Source of the DNA: Glycocaulis sp050485565
GTDB lineage: Bacteria > Pseudomonadota > Alphaproteobacteria > Caulobacterales > Maricaulaceae
NCBI RefSeq assembly: GCF_050485565.1
Contig: NZ_JBJHBQ010000004.1
Span: 232,508-296,507 of the forward strand
Direction of reading: 5' to 3'
Length of the DNA stretch: 64,000 bases
Position numbers and translations under genes: made by a program. Positions 43,630 through 54,100 of the stretch are shown piece by piece. Within the stretch, counting starts at the first letter, position 1. Each line of letters begins with the position of its first letter. A model generated the notes under the pieces. The model was not told the origin of the DNA, did no database searches, and worked only from the letters and a program-made list of their open reading frames with translations.

Positions 43630-46600
43630 TCAGAAAGTTGCCGTCAAACCGAGTGAGAAGCGTCGGCCGACCACATCATAGGCGCGCCGTGATGAAGGTG
43701 TGGCAGCCAGCAGCGTTGCGTAGGGCGGTGGAGCGTCGAGCATATTATCGATATTGAGCTGTACCCGGACCGAACTGGTCAGATGGACGTTCAGGGAACC
43801 ATGTACGGTGACATAGCTGGCGATATCGTTTCCGGGGAGATCGCGATTTTCCGCGGCGTTGTTGATGCGTCCTGCGCTGACCCATTGTGTTCTGATCTCG
43901 GCCTGCGCGCGCGGCCATTCCACCAGCACACCCGCAGAGAGCTTCGTATGCGGGGCGCCGACGGTGCCAGTGAGGTCTGAGGGAGCAGAAAAGCTGGTGC
44001 TTTGAATACGGTAGCTGCCGACCTGAAGTGCATCGAGATTGACGGAAAGGGTCTGCGCACCGGTCACGTCTGGCGCGTCAAACTGCATGCGGGCACCGAT
44101 AACAAGGGCGGAGTAATCAAGTCTGGACACGTTGAAATAGCCGGTCTGGTAATCGGTTATCTGCCCGGCATTGGCGCCGCTGGCCCGTGTGAAGCTTGTA
44201 CATGCCGGTTCGTCGGGGAAATGCGGGCTGTCATAGCAGGCGGCCATGAGCTGGCTGGCCGACAGGCTGGCAATGCCGTCAGCCAGGCGGATATTGACCC
44301 AGTCGGCGCTGACGCGAACCTGCTCTCCTTCCCATGCCATCCCGGCTGACCAGCTGTCGGCGCGCTCATTGCGCAGGCCGGGATTGCCCGCGATCCGGCC
44401 CGTCACGCCGAACGACATGATATCCGAACTGAAGTTTTCAGGCGGCGGTGCGCCAAGCTGTTCCAGTGCCTGCTGGCAATTGGCCGTCCGGACATCGGGA
44501 TTGGGGCCGACCGCGAAATTGCTCCGGTCACATGGGTCTATCGCCGTTCCGCGCATGGGAGATTCCGGCAGGAAGAGTTCGGTAATGCTGGGTGCCCTGA
44601 CCGAGCGGGTAACAACGGCGCGCAGTGATATCGGCGTTGCGCTTGCGCCCAGACGGGGGCGCAGCTGACCGCCGAAGGTCCAGGCCACATCGTTTCCGGC
44701 GATTGAGCTGTTCATCAGCCGGACAGCGCCTTCCAGGGAAGCCTCCGCCAACAAGGGCAGGTTCTGGTCGCTGCTCACCAGCGGGATCAGCAGTTCGCCA
44801 AAAGCTTCACTGGTCGAGAAGCTTCCGCGGATCGGGCTGTAGGCTGGCAATCTGGCGCTCCCCTCGGCCAGTAGCGTATCGGGATTGAACGCAGCGCGTT
44901 CACGCCGGTGCTCCACGCCGAAACTGTAGCCCAGCGGACCAGCTGCCGGTCCACCCAGCTCGCCCGAGACACTGCCTGCCAGCGCGGCCTGCTCGTTGAC
45001 GCTGTTTGCATAACCCGCTCCCGTGACGAAGAGCAGGGCCTCCGCACTGGCACGCCCCTCTCCGAACAGGTCCAGCGGTACGCAACCGGCCGGGGCAGGA
45101 GGCGCGCAGACAATGTCGCCGGACACCGGATCAGCCACCGCCTGGATCGCTGCGTGGAAATTGTCCTCATTAATGACGGGAATGCGTGAGACATTGCTGG
45201 TGCGTCCGAAATTGGCCGAAACCTCCCAGCGCACCGGATGCCCGCGCCAGCTTGAACGGCCTTCAAGCCCGGCAACCGCCCGTCCCAGCGTGATACGGGT
45301 CTCGCCCGGCATATGGTCAAGCAGATCGCTGAGATTGCGCGACAGGTAGAATTCGGTAAGCCCGTTGGCCACAATGATTTCGCGCGCTTGCGGATGCAGG
45401 AACGGATTGTCGATATGCATGCGCAGCGGACCACCCTGCTCGGGCAGCAATACCGAATTGATGGCCAGCAGCTCGCGGGGCTCCTCACCCTCTGACCGCG
45501 CGGCGGCCAGCTCCACGAACCCGGTGACGGACGATGTCAGCTCGTGACGGGCGAGCACGCTGGCGAGCATCCGCTGGCCCGGTGCCACGAGCGTCATGTA
45601 ATCGGGAATACGCAGCCCGTCTCCGCCATCGACAAATGCCGGCTCGGTTCCGCCTCCACTGCCCAGCTGGTAACGGCCGAGCGTGCCGTCCGGGAGGAAT
45701 TGTACCGGGTCTCCGGCATTGTCGAATATGTAGAAGCCGTCTGGAAAAGCCGCCGTACGCCAACCGGCCGGCGTATCGCCTGGCGGCAGTGGCAGACCTC
45801 CGTCGGTTATGCCCGATAGCACCATGTCTTCGAAGATGGTCCAGCCTGATCCATCGCCGCTGCGCACGAGAAACGGACGGCGAGAGAAGCGGCGGTGCCC
45901 GCTTTCCAGCATGCCTGAATTGGTGTCGTACTCGAAGCTTGCGATGATATGGCTGCGTCCTTGCGCGAGAGCGCGGCCCCAGAGGCCGCGTACCGCCTGG
46001 CGGGACAGGCCGCCATGACCAGACTGGCTGTGCCGGGCCTCAAGAGCCGTGCCTTCAAAATCATCGCGCAGGATAATGTTGACGGTGCCTGCGACCGCAT
46101 CGGCCCCATAGGCGGGCGCTCCTCCTATCGCGACGGTCTCGATACGCTCGATCAGGGCAAGAGGCAGCAGGTTGAAATCCACCTGCTGGCCGGGGGAGGC
46201 GGCGCCGACGCTAGACGCTGTGCCGGAAGACACGAAGCGCCGGCCATTGACCAGGGTCAGGGTACGCTGAGACCCCAGGCCGAAGAAATTCACAAAACGC
46301 TGGCCGACGCCGAAAGTTGATTGCACGCCCACCGCGCTGGAACCCGACACGCCGAATCCTGGAAGGCTTTCGAGGGCGTCTGCAGCGTTGAACGCGCCTT
46401 GCTCGCCGAGTTCTGCGCGGCTCGTCGTGTAGGACGGTTGAACGATAGCGCTTCCATGACGCAGGAGACGTGACCCGGTGATGACGATCCGGTCCGGTGG
46501 AGGCGGCGCGGCAGGTGGCGGCTCTCGCGCCGGAGGTGGCAGCTCCCCGGTCTCGCCGGCGGCCGGTGGAGGGGGTTCGCCGGGTCGTGCTACCTGCCGG

Positions 46601-46902
46601 ATAACGATAGCACCGCCCGTTGCGGGCACAGCTTCCAGCCCCGTGCCCTCCAGCATGACGGCGAGTGCGTCCACGGGATCGTAAACGCCCTCGACGGCGC
46701 TTACGCGTACGCCCCTGAGCAGGGTGGACGGCGCGAACACCTGAAGGCCGGATTGTTCGGCGAACTGTAGAACGGCTGCGGGTGCATACGCTTCGCGTAT
46801 GTCAAACGGGGCGGGTTGGGCGGCGCTGGCTGCACCTGCCATCACGGCTGCCAGAAGCGAAGCTCCAGTGAGGTGTTGCGGCCACGGCTTGAACTTCACC
46901 AT
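43630..46902 (-). CDS. TonB-dependent receptor with N-terminal STN signalling domain
   Basis: An outer-membrane receptor of the FecA-like transducer class, 1090 residues from MVKFKPW. Signal peptide (about 1-28), STN domain (about 32-103: FDIREAYAPAAVLQFAEQ), a proline-rich linker (106-138), plug (about 138-290 with FVNFFGLGSQRTLTLVNGRR and YGADAVAGTVNIIL), then the beta-barrel ending in a C-terminal aromatic, LGLTATF. STN domains contact FecR, encoded upstream. The start is uncertain: an ATG at 46968 overlaps fecR by 29 bases. The ligand is not known; no TonB-box call was made. Confidence 0.9.
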   Translation of the reverse strand: MVKFKPWPQHLTGASLLAAVMAGAASAAQPAPFDIREAYAPAAVLQFAEQSGLQVFAPSTLLRGVRVSAVEGVYDPVDALAVMLEGTGLEAVPATGGAIVIRQVARPGEPPPPAAGETGELPPPAREPPPAAPPPPDRIVITGSRLLRHGSAIVQPSYTTSRAELGEQGAFNAADALESLPGFGVSGSSAVGVQSTFGVGQRFVNFFGLGSQRTLTLVNGRRFVSSGTASSVGAASPGQQVDFNLLPLALIERIETVAIGGAPAYGADAVAGTVNIILRDDFEGTALEARHSQSGHGGLSRQAVRGLWGRALAQGRSHIIASFEYDTNSGMLESGHRRFSRRPFLVRSGDGSGWTIFEDMVLSGITDGGLPLPPGDTPAGWRTAAFPDGFYIFDNAGDPVQFLPDGTLGRYQLGSGGGTEPAFVDGGDGLRIPDYMTLVAPGQRMLASVLARHELTSSVTGFVELAAARSEGEEPRELLAINSVLLPEQGGPLRMHIDNPFLHPQAREIIVANGLTEFYLSRNLSDLLDHMPGETRITLGRAVAGLEGRSSWRGHPVRWEVSANFGRTSNVSRIPVINEDNFHAAIQAVADPVSGDIVCAPPAPAGCVPLDLFGEGRASAEALLFVTGAGYANSVNEQAALAGSVSGELGGPAAGPLGYSFGVEHRRERAAFNPDTLLAEGSARLPAYSPIRGSFSTSEAFGELLIPLVSSDQNLPLLAEASLEGAVRLMNSSIAGNDVAWTFGGQLRPRLGASATPISLRAVVTRSVRAPSITELFLPESPMRGTAIDPCDRSNFAVGPNPDVRTANCQQALEQLGAPPPENFSSDIMSFGVTGRIAGNPGLRNERADSWSAGMAWEGEQVRVSADWVNIRLADGIASLSASQLMAACYDSPHFPDEPACTSFTRASGANAGQITDYQTGYFNVSRLDYSALVIGARMQFDAPDVTGAQTLSVNLDALQVGSYRIQSTSFSAPSDLTGTVGAPHTKLSAGVLVEWPRAQAEIRTQWVSAGRINNAAENRDLPGNDIASYVTVHGSLNVHLTSSVRVQLNIDNMLDAPPPYATLLAATPSSRRAYDVVGRRFSLGLTATF

Positions 46903-46939
46903 CGACTGGTGGAAACGGCCTGCCTGCTGGCGGGCCAGG

Positions 46940-47929
46940 TCAGCGACGTGTGAGCCTGAGAACGCCATTGTTTTCAACAACCCGCAACTCGTAGGCGGTG
47001 GCCACTGTTTCCGCAAATGTGCGTGTATCGCCGGCTCGGAAGGCACCCACGAAGCGTTCGCTGGCAAGGCCGGTTGCGGCCAGTTCGATACGTACCGGCG
47101 AATACCGGTTCATCTCGGTGATGGCCTCCGCCAGTGTCTCTCCATCGAACAGTAATCTGCCTGTCTGCCAGGACAGCTGGCGCGACAGGGCTGCTTCGTC
47201 CAGATGGCGGACGCTGGGTACGCTGCCCGAGCCGATCTGTACCGCCATCAGGGCGTTGGCTTGGAGAGAGTCTGCGCCACGTTCGATGGCGACTTCACCT
47301 TCGGCCACGGTAACCAGCACCCCATCGCCGTGCCGCCGGACCACGAAATGCGTGCCGACCACGCGCACCGTGGTTCCGGCTGTGTGCACCAGAAATGGCC
47401 GGGACGGGTCAGAACTCACTTCAAAGGCAGCTTCGCCATCATCGAGGTGCACCGAACGGCTCTGCTCCGAGAAGGCAATCTGTACGGTGGAGCCGGTATT
47501 CAGGGTCATCATGGAGCCATCATCCAGCACGATGCGGCGGATCTCCCCGATCTCGGCCATCTCCACATGGGCTGCCGGACCGGCGGCGGGTTGTTGCAGG
47601 AAGACCGTCACGCCGGCAACAGCAAGCAGGGTGGCGGCCATTGCGCTTGCCGCCGCAATGATCGCGGTCCGTCTGCGGGTGACGGAAGCCAGAATGGTCA
47701 CCTGGCCATTCTCCGCCGGTGCCTGTCCGCCGCGGGCCAGCGCAGCCAGCCTGTCCGCATCCAGCCACAATGCCTGCGCGCGTGCATACGCACCAACGTG
47801 CCGCACGTCAGCCTCCAGCCACGCGTTCAGCGCAGCTTCCTCCTCTGGCGATAACGGGCCCGCATCGGCGCGGACGGCCCATCGTGTGGCCTCCTCGTCA
47901 ATCGCGTTGGTCTCGGGCTTCCGGTTCAT
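46940..47929 (-). CDS. FecR family anti-sigma regulator
   Basis: An inner-membrane regulator that holds or activates an ECF sigma factor in response to the STN domain of a TonB receptor. It has 329 residues: cytoplasmic N-terminal DUF4880 domain (about 10-65: ATRWAVRADAGPLSPEEE), a transmembrane helix (about 88-111), a periplasmic FecR domain (about 125-240) and a C-terminal STN-like DUF4974 region (ETLAEAITEMNRYSP). Its start overlaps the sigma factor gene by 32 bases, and the STN receptor gene follows. Together they form a complete cell-surface signalling cassette. Confidence 0.94.
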   Translation of the reverse strand: MNRKPETNAIDEEATRWAVRADAGPLSPEEEAALNAWLEADVRHVGAYARAQALWLDADRLAALARGGQAPAENGQVTILASVTRRRTAIIAAASAMAATLLAVAGVTVFLQQPAAGPAAHVEMAEIGEIRRIVLDDGSMMTLNTGSTVQIAFSEQSRSVHLDDGEAAFEVSSDPSRPFLVHTAGTTVRVVGTHFVVRRHGDGVLVTVAEGEVAIERGADSLQANALMAVQIGSGSVPSVRHLDEAALSRQLSWQTGRLLFDGETLAEAITEMNRYSPVRIELAATGLASERFVGAFRAGDTRTFAETVATAYELRVVENNGVLRLTRR

Positions 47930-48476
47930 CGTCTCTCCGTAGTTCAGCGTGCGACCCGGATTCCCCGGGTCTCATGTCCTGGGCCAGCAGAAGCAAGGCC
48001 TTGGCCAGATGCTTTTCCACCGTACTCTGCGATATGCCCATGCGTTCGGCGATCTCCCTCTGGGACAATTCCTCGAACTTGCGCAACTCGAACGCCTGGC
48101 GGCAACGCTTGGGCATTCCTGCGAGCGATTTTTGCAGGCGCTCAACCTCCTGACGCGCGTTGAGCCTGCGTTCGGAGTCCGGCTCATTGTCTACGACGTT
48201 CAGCGCGTCAATATCCGCCATCAGCTCGATGGTGACAGTGCGTGAGCGGCGCAGCGTCTCGGCCACAAGATTGCGGGCAACGGTGAAGAAATAGCCCCGC
48301 GCACTGCCGATCTTTCCCAGATCGGCTTTCAGCAGGCGGGCATAGGATTCCTGGATGATGTCGTCGGGATCGATCCCCGGCGCGCCGCGCGTGTGCCGCA
48401 CGAGCCAGCGGCGCACGTCGGCTTCGTGCGGCAGCACGGCTCTTGCCAGCCACTCGATGCGATTATCACTCCCCAT
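47898..48476 (-). CDS. ECF sigma factor, FecI-like
   Basis: A 192-residue extracytoplasmic-function sigma factor. Region 2 is visible in DPDDIIQESYARLLKAD and the following SARGYFFTVARNLVAE; region 4 helix-turn-helix is LSQREIAERMGISQSTVEKHL. The start at 48476 (MGSDNRIEWL) gives a normal FecI-type length; the frame is open further upstream but antisense to the esterase-like gene. Cotranscribed with fecR and the STN receptor. It should activate this locus and perhaps the divergent peptidase genes, which is inference. Confidence 0.93.
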   Translation of the reverse strand: MGSDNRIEWLARAVLPHEADVRRWLVRHTRGAPGIDPDDIIQESYARLLKADLGKIGSARGYFFTVARNLVAETLRRSRTVTIELMADIDALNVVDNEPDSERRLNARQEVERLQKSLAGMPKRCRQAFELRKFEELSQREIAERMGISQSTVEKHLAKALLLLAQDMRPGESGSHAELRRDDEPEARDQRD

Positions 48477-48653
48477 TGGCGGCACTAGGCCCCCTGCGCC
48501 CCAGCCCGTCAAGCGCCTCACACTGTCCGTGTGCGTCCGAAGGTGTGTCGGCGCGAAGCAGGAAGAGGTGGGGGAAGGCGGCTGCTGGTGCATCGAACAG
48601 GGCAGGCCGGCATCAGCACGCGCCGTCAATACAATAAGGGGAGTTGAACCATC

Positions 48654-50336
48654 ATGACCGGACGATTGAGTAGCGATCTTCGCGGCCTGATCGGCGTCTG
48701 TGCAGTTGCAATCTTGGCATTGGCCATTCTGGCCGGGCCACTTGCCGCACAGTCGCCGCGCTTTGAGGTAACCTTGCCCGCTGGCGACACGCCGGTAACC
48801 GGCCGGCTGCTGGTTATCGCGGCAGACAGTCCCGTGCCCGAGCCCCGGCTGACACTCGCGGTCACCGGCCCGGCAGTGTTCGGGATGGATGTGGAGGGTG
48901 CGGCTCCCGGCAGCACCATCACCCTGTCCGGTGACGCCGATTCCTATCCGGTCAGCCTCGCAGAGCTGGAAAGCGGTGAGTATCATTTTCAGGCGGTGCT
49001 CGTGACCTATGACACCGTCACGCGCGCGGATGGCCACACAATCAGCGTACCGATAACCCACCGCCGGGTCGTGTTCTGGTCAAAGCCGGGCAATCTTTAC
49101 AGCCGCCCGGTGCCTGCCCGCATCGAGCCCGGTGCCGTGATCGGCCTTGAGCTGACCGAGGTGATCGCGGACTTGCCTGAACTGGAGGACACCGAGTGGT
49201 ATCGCCGCGTGCGCATACGCAGCGACATCCTCAGCGATTTCTGGGGCACCGACATGTATCTGGGTGCCACCGTGCTGGTACCACGCGGGTTTGATGACCA
49301 TCCTGAGGCGCGCTACCCGGCCATTTACACGTTCGGCCATGGAGACTCGCCCTTCTTCCTCAATCCCGATCCGGCAAGCCATACCGAAGCAGCCATCGAG
49401 CGGGCGCGTGATGCCAATGTCGAAACGGGCTACGAATTCTACCAGCGCTGGATTGCCGACGATTTTCCGCGTGTTGCGGCTATCGTCTTTGAACACCCCA
49501 GCCCGTATTTCCTGGAATCCTATGCGGTGAACTCGGCCAATAACGGCCCCTATGGCGATGCCATCACCCAGGAGCTCATTCCCCATCTGGAACGTGAGTT
49601 CCGCCTCATCCCCGAGCGCCATGCGCGCATCGTGGAAGGGGCGTCGACCGGCGGGTGGGAGGCGCTGGCCTTCCAGCTCTACTATCCGGAAATGTTTGGC
49701 GGGGCGTGGGTTTTCAATCCTGATCCGATCGATTTTAGCCGCTACATGCTCGCCGACATTTACGAGGACACCAACATGTTCACCGTGCCGGTGTCGCGCT
49801 ACATCACGCGCGAGCGGCCGTTCCGGCGCACCCGCGAGGGCCAGCCCATGTGGCAGATGCGCGAGGTGGCCCGGTTTGAGTCCGTGCTCGGTTCGCGCGG
49901 CCGCACCGGCTATCAGCTCGGCATCTGGCAGGCCACGCACGGGCCTGTAGGCGAGGACGGCTATCCTGTAGCGCTGTTCGATCTGCTGACCGGCGAGATC
50001 AACCATGAAGTGGCCGAGTATGGGCGCGAGAACGGCTACGATCTTACCGAATACACCCGGCGCAACTGGGACCGGCTTGGCCCCTTGCTGGAGAACGACA
50101 TCCACCTCATCGCCGGCGAGATGGACGAGTTCTACCTCAATCTTGCCGTCTACAATTTCGAGGACATGATCGGTGAAGTCGCCGGGCCGGACTATCCGAT
50201 CCGCTTCCTCTACGGACGCCCCAAGCGCGGCCACAATTATCACCACACGGACTGGGCAGGCATGGTGCTGGAGGCGGCAGAGCATGTCCGCGCCAACACG
50301 CCTGATCCCCGTCAGATTGACGCCTGGAACTATTAG
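48654..50336 (+). CDS. Exported esterase-like alpha/beta hydrolase
   Basis: A 560-residue protein of the putative esterase (enterochelin-esterase-like/esterase D) class. A signal peptide covers about 1-32, ending LAAQS. An N-terminal beta-rich domain (about 35-140) precedes the hydrolase domain. The nucleophile is Ser330 in GASTGGWEALAFQLY; the likely catalytic His lies in KRGHNYHHTDW near the C-terminus. Good ribosome-binding site GGGGAG before the ATG. First gene of a divergent plus-strand series next to the sigma-FecR-receptor cassette, and 11 bases before the next gene. Substrate unknown. Confidence 0.85.
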   Translation: MTGRLSSDLRGLIGVCAVAILALAILAGPLAAQSPRFEVTLPAGDTPVTGRLLVIAADSPVPEPRLTLAVTGPAVFGMDVEGAAPGSTITLSGDADSYPVSLAELESGEYHFQAVLVTYDTVTRADGHTISVPITHRRVVFWSKPGNLYSRPVPARIEPGAVIGLELTEVIADLPELEDTEWYRRVRIRSDILSDFWGTDMYLGATVLVPRGFDDHPEARYPAIYTFGHGDSPFFLNPDPASHTEAAIERARDANVETGYEFYQRWIADDFPRVAAIVFEHPSPYFLESYAVNSANNGPYGDAITQELIPHLEREFRLIPERHARIVEGASTGGWEALAFQLYYPEMFGGAWVFNPDPIDFSRYMLADIYEDTNMFTVPVSRYITRERPFRRTREGQPMWQMREVARFESVLGSRGRTGYQLGIWQATHGPVGEDGYPVALFDLLTGEINHEVAEYGRENGYDLTEYTRRNWDRLGPLLENDIHLIAGEMDEFYLNLAVYNFEDMIGEVAGPDYPIRFLYGRPKRGHNYHHTDWAGMVLEAAEHVRANTPDPRQIDAWNY

Positions 50337-50347
50337 GAGATCCGACA

Positions 50348-51070
50348 ATGAAAATGCTTGAAGCACTCAAATGGGTCTGGCTGCTGGCGATGACGGTGGC
50401 GGTTGGATATCTCGTCCTCGAACGTGATGACACCGGACCGGTGGATGTGCGGTTTGAGGAAATCACGGCGGAACGGCTCAATATCGTGCAGCCCGATGGC
50501 ACGCCGCGCCTGATCCTGGCCAATGACGACCGCTTCCCCGGCCTGTTCAAGAGCGGGCGGGAGTATCTGCACTTCAACCGGCGCACGGGCGGCATGCTGT
50601 TTCTGAACAATCTGGGTGACGAGGTGGGCGGCATGACGTTCGACGCCACGGTCACCGAGGACGGCTACCGCGCCGGGGCGGGCCTGATGTTTGATCAGTT
50701 CCAGCAGGATCAGACGGTGGGCGTGCAGTACTCCGACGCCAACGGCCAGCGTGTGGCGGGCTTCCGCGTCTGGGACCGGCCTGACTGGTCCATCGAGCCG
50801 GTGCTGGAATACAGCGACCGGATCGCGCGCGCTGAAACCGAAGATGAGCGTGACGCCCTGATTGCCGAGATGCGCGAGTTCGCCATGGCCCAGGAAGGCG
50901 GGGCCGGAGCCGAGCGTTATTTTGCCGGTAAACAGCTGGAGGACGCGCTGGTCCGCCTCAATGACGGGCAGGGGCGTCCACGCCTTGTCCTGCGGGTGAA
51001 TGCCGAGGGTGACGCTGCGTTGGAGTTCCTCGATGCGCAAGGCACTGTAACCCGCACCATTACCCCGTAA
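50348..51070 (+). CDS. Uncharacterised membrane-anchored protein
   Basis: I do not recognise this 240-residue protein. It has a membrane anchor at about 8-24 (VWLLAMTVAVGYLVL) and an extracytoplasmic, acidic, beta-rich domain. It contains two similar short patterns, QPDGTPRLILAN near 49 and GQGRPRLVLRVN near 210, and two strands with LFLNNLGDE and LEFLDAQGT, suggesting an internal repeat. No cysteines, metal motif or known catalytic residues are visible. It lies 11 bases after the esterase gene and 101 bases before the second TonB receptor, so it belongs to the surface locus. Confidence 0.85.
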   Translation: MKMLEALKWVWLLAMTVAVGYLVLERDDTGPVDVRFEEITAERLNIVQPDGTPRLILANDDRFPGLFKSGREYLHFNRRTGGMLFLNNLGDEVGGMTFDATVTEDGYRAGAGLMFDQFQQDQTVGVQYSDANGQRVAGFRVWDRPDWSIEPVLEYSDRIARAETEDERDALIAEMREFAMAQEGGAGAERYFAGKQLEDALVRLNDGQGRPRLVLRVNAEGDAALEFLDAQGTVTRTITP

Positions 51071-51170
51071 ACGGAGAATTTTTCCGGCCAGTGGGGGATG
51101 CCGGTTTCCTCTTCATCGTACTGTCTGGAGGCGCGTGTTGCGTACTCCGGATAAAGAAGGGGAGACCGGC

Positions 51171-54100
51171 ATGCGTGTTGGTACGCAATCACAGAACAAG
51201 CGCCGCAGACGGGCCTGGCTGGCCAGTGCATGTATCGCGGCAATGATGCCCGCAGGTCAGCTGCTGGCACAGGAACAGACGGGTGCTGAACATGAGGCGG
51301 CAGAGGAATCCAGCCCGTCAGAACGCATTCTCGTAACAGGTACGCGCATCCAGCGCGCGGGGTTTGACACGCTTCAGTCTGCAGTCGTCGTCGATGACGA
51401 GGAAATCCGGCTGCGGGCCTATACCAATATCGGCGAGGCGCTGGAGGCCGAGCCGGGCTTTGGTCCGTCGGCATCCAGCCCTGTGGGGGCTTCGCAATCC
51501 ACACTCGGCGTCGCCCAGACATTCGTGAACTTTTTCGGCCTCGGCTCCCAGCGCACGCTGACCCTGGTCAACGGGCGGCGCCATGTGTCGTCCAACACGG
51601 CGTCCGGTTCGGGTGCCGCAGCGTCACCAGGCTCTCAGGTGGATCTCAATCTCATCCCCGCCGGTCTCGTCGCGCGTGTGGAGACGGTCGCCATCGGGGG
51701 CGCACCGGTTTACGGCGCGGACGCGATTGCCGGCACAGTGAATGTCATCCTGCGCGATGATTTCGAGGGCGTTCAGGGCACGCTGCAATACGGCATCTCT
51801 GATCGCGGGGATGCGGAAAGCCGTACCTACCGCCTGCTGATGGGTGGCAATTTTGCCGACAATCGCGGCAATGCGGTTCTGTCTCTGGAGCATAATACCA
51901 GCGAGGGGCTGCCGCTTTCGGGGCGGATGCCGTTCCGCTTTCTGGTGCCAAATCCGGCTGATACCGGCCCCAATGACGGCATTCCCGCGCAGATGGTGGT
52001 CGACGATTTGCGCTATTCGGTGCTGACGGCAGGTGGCCTGCCTTACAATCCGCTGATGACACCCCTGCTCGGATTCGACTTGCCGGGTATCGTCTTCCCG
52101 CCCATTCACAACTCCCCCAACTATATCACCGACGCCAACGGTACGCCGCTGCAGTTTGGCCCGAATGGCGAGCTGGTGCCTTTCAGCGCCGGCACGGTTG
52201 TTCAGGCCGCCCTGGGCGCGCCGGTCCTGTCTGCGGGCGGAGATGGCCTCAGCCCGGCCGATCATTTCTCGCTGCTCTCGCCGACCGAACGCACCTTGCT
52301 CAACGCGATGGCGCATTTCGACTTCACGCCGGCGATCAGAGGGTTTGTGGAAACCTCCTATTCGCGCAGCGAGGGGATCGAGCTGTCCGAGCTCTACCAG
52401 TTCGCCGCTCCGGGCGCGTTGGGTGGCCCGCAACTCACCTTCTCGGCCACCAACCCGTTCCTGAGCAGCGACGCTCAGGCCACGCTGGCGGCCAATGGTC
52501 TTTCCGAATTTGCCATGAACCGGAATCTCAATGACCTGGCGGATCTTACGCCCGGCCGGACGACGATTGACGTGTTCCGGTTCGTCGGCGGGTTTATGGG
52601 CGATTTGCCGGTCGGCTGGGATACGCTGCAATGGGACGTGTCGTACAATTACGGCCGTAGCGAAAGCTATTCCCAGCTCAGCTATATCGACCCCACGCGC
52701 CTGGCGCTCGCGATTGATGCGGTAACCGATGCAAACGGTCAGATCGTATGTGCCTCTGGCGGATCGTGCGTGCCGCTGAACCTGTTCGGTGTGAGCAATT
52801 TCAGCCGTGCGGCAGCTGACTATGTCACCGATATTGGCCGGTCGCGGAGCTTCAACACGCAGGAAGTCGTAACGGCGAACCTTTCTGGCGACCTGCCGTT
52901 TGGCATCGCTGAGCCTGTAGGCTTCAACGTGGGCGCGGAGTACCGCCGCGAAACCGCGCTGTTCGAGCCTGATGCCACCATGCAGGCGGGCATCCTCCTG
53001 CTCGGTCCGGGCGTGAATGCTTTCGCCGGGGTTGAAGGCAGTTTCGACACCCGTGAAGTGTATGGCGAGTTCCTGGTGCCGCTGGTTACCGATAGCCAGA
53101 ACCTGCCCCTGATCCGGGATCTGTCGTTTGAGGCGGCGGTCCGTTATGTCGACAATTCCATTGCCGGAGGCGACACGACGTGGTCGGCGGGCGGGCGTCT
53201 TTCGCCGCGTTGGGGTGTCTGGAGCGATGGGCTGGTACTGCGTGGTGTGTACACCCGTGCCATCCGCGCGCCTGCGATCACCGAACTGTTCCTCGGATCA
53301 GCTCCGGTGGCCTCTGGCATCGCCGACCCGTGCAGCATGAACAATTATAATCAGGGGCAGAACCCCTCGGTGCGCGCTGCCAATTGCGCAGCCGCCCTGT
53401 CCGCCGTGGGGGCGCCTGCGCCGGAAAACTTCCAGCACACCACCGGGACGGTGTCCGCGTTCGGCACGGTGTCGGGCAATCAGGCCCTCAACAATGAGGT
53501 CGCCGATTCCTGGTCGGTCGGCTTTGTGTATCAGCCGGCATGGCTGTCAGGTTTCCGCATGGCGGTGGACTGGAGCGACATCTCCATCGAGGACGGTATC
53601 CAGACGCTCGGGATCGGGTCACTGCTGCAGGCCTGCTATGACAGCACCAACTATCCCAACGAGTCGGCCTGTTCGGCCTTCACCCGCCTGACGGCGGCGG
53701 AAGCTGCCGCCCAGCCCGGGGCGCTGCGGGTAGCCGGTGATATCGCCAATGGCTTCCAGTCCGGCTACTACAATACGTCGTCGCTGCGCTTTAACGGGCT
53801 TATCGCGGCTGCACAGTACGGCTTCGATCTGGACAGCCTGCTTTCCGGCGTAACCGATCCGGGCCGGATTACGCTGGGCGCACGCCTGTTCTACTCCAAC
53901 CGCTACGAGTTGCAGGCCCTGCCGGGGTCGCCATCCGTCAACCAGGTCGGAACGGTGGGCAACCCGCGCTATACCGGCAATTTCAGCGTCGGATACTCCC
54001 GCGGACCGCTCGACGCCAATGTGCAGATGCTCTGGCAGAGCGCGGTGAAGCTTGATCCGCTGGCCACCATCGAACAGACGCCGATCAACAGGATTGGTGA

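Noticed and set aside
46478..46684. Glycine-rich plus-strand frame opposite the receptor linker
   Set aside because: It is the complement of the proline-rich linker codons, not an independent gene.
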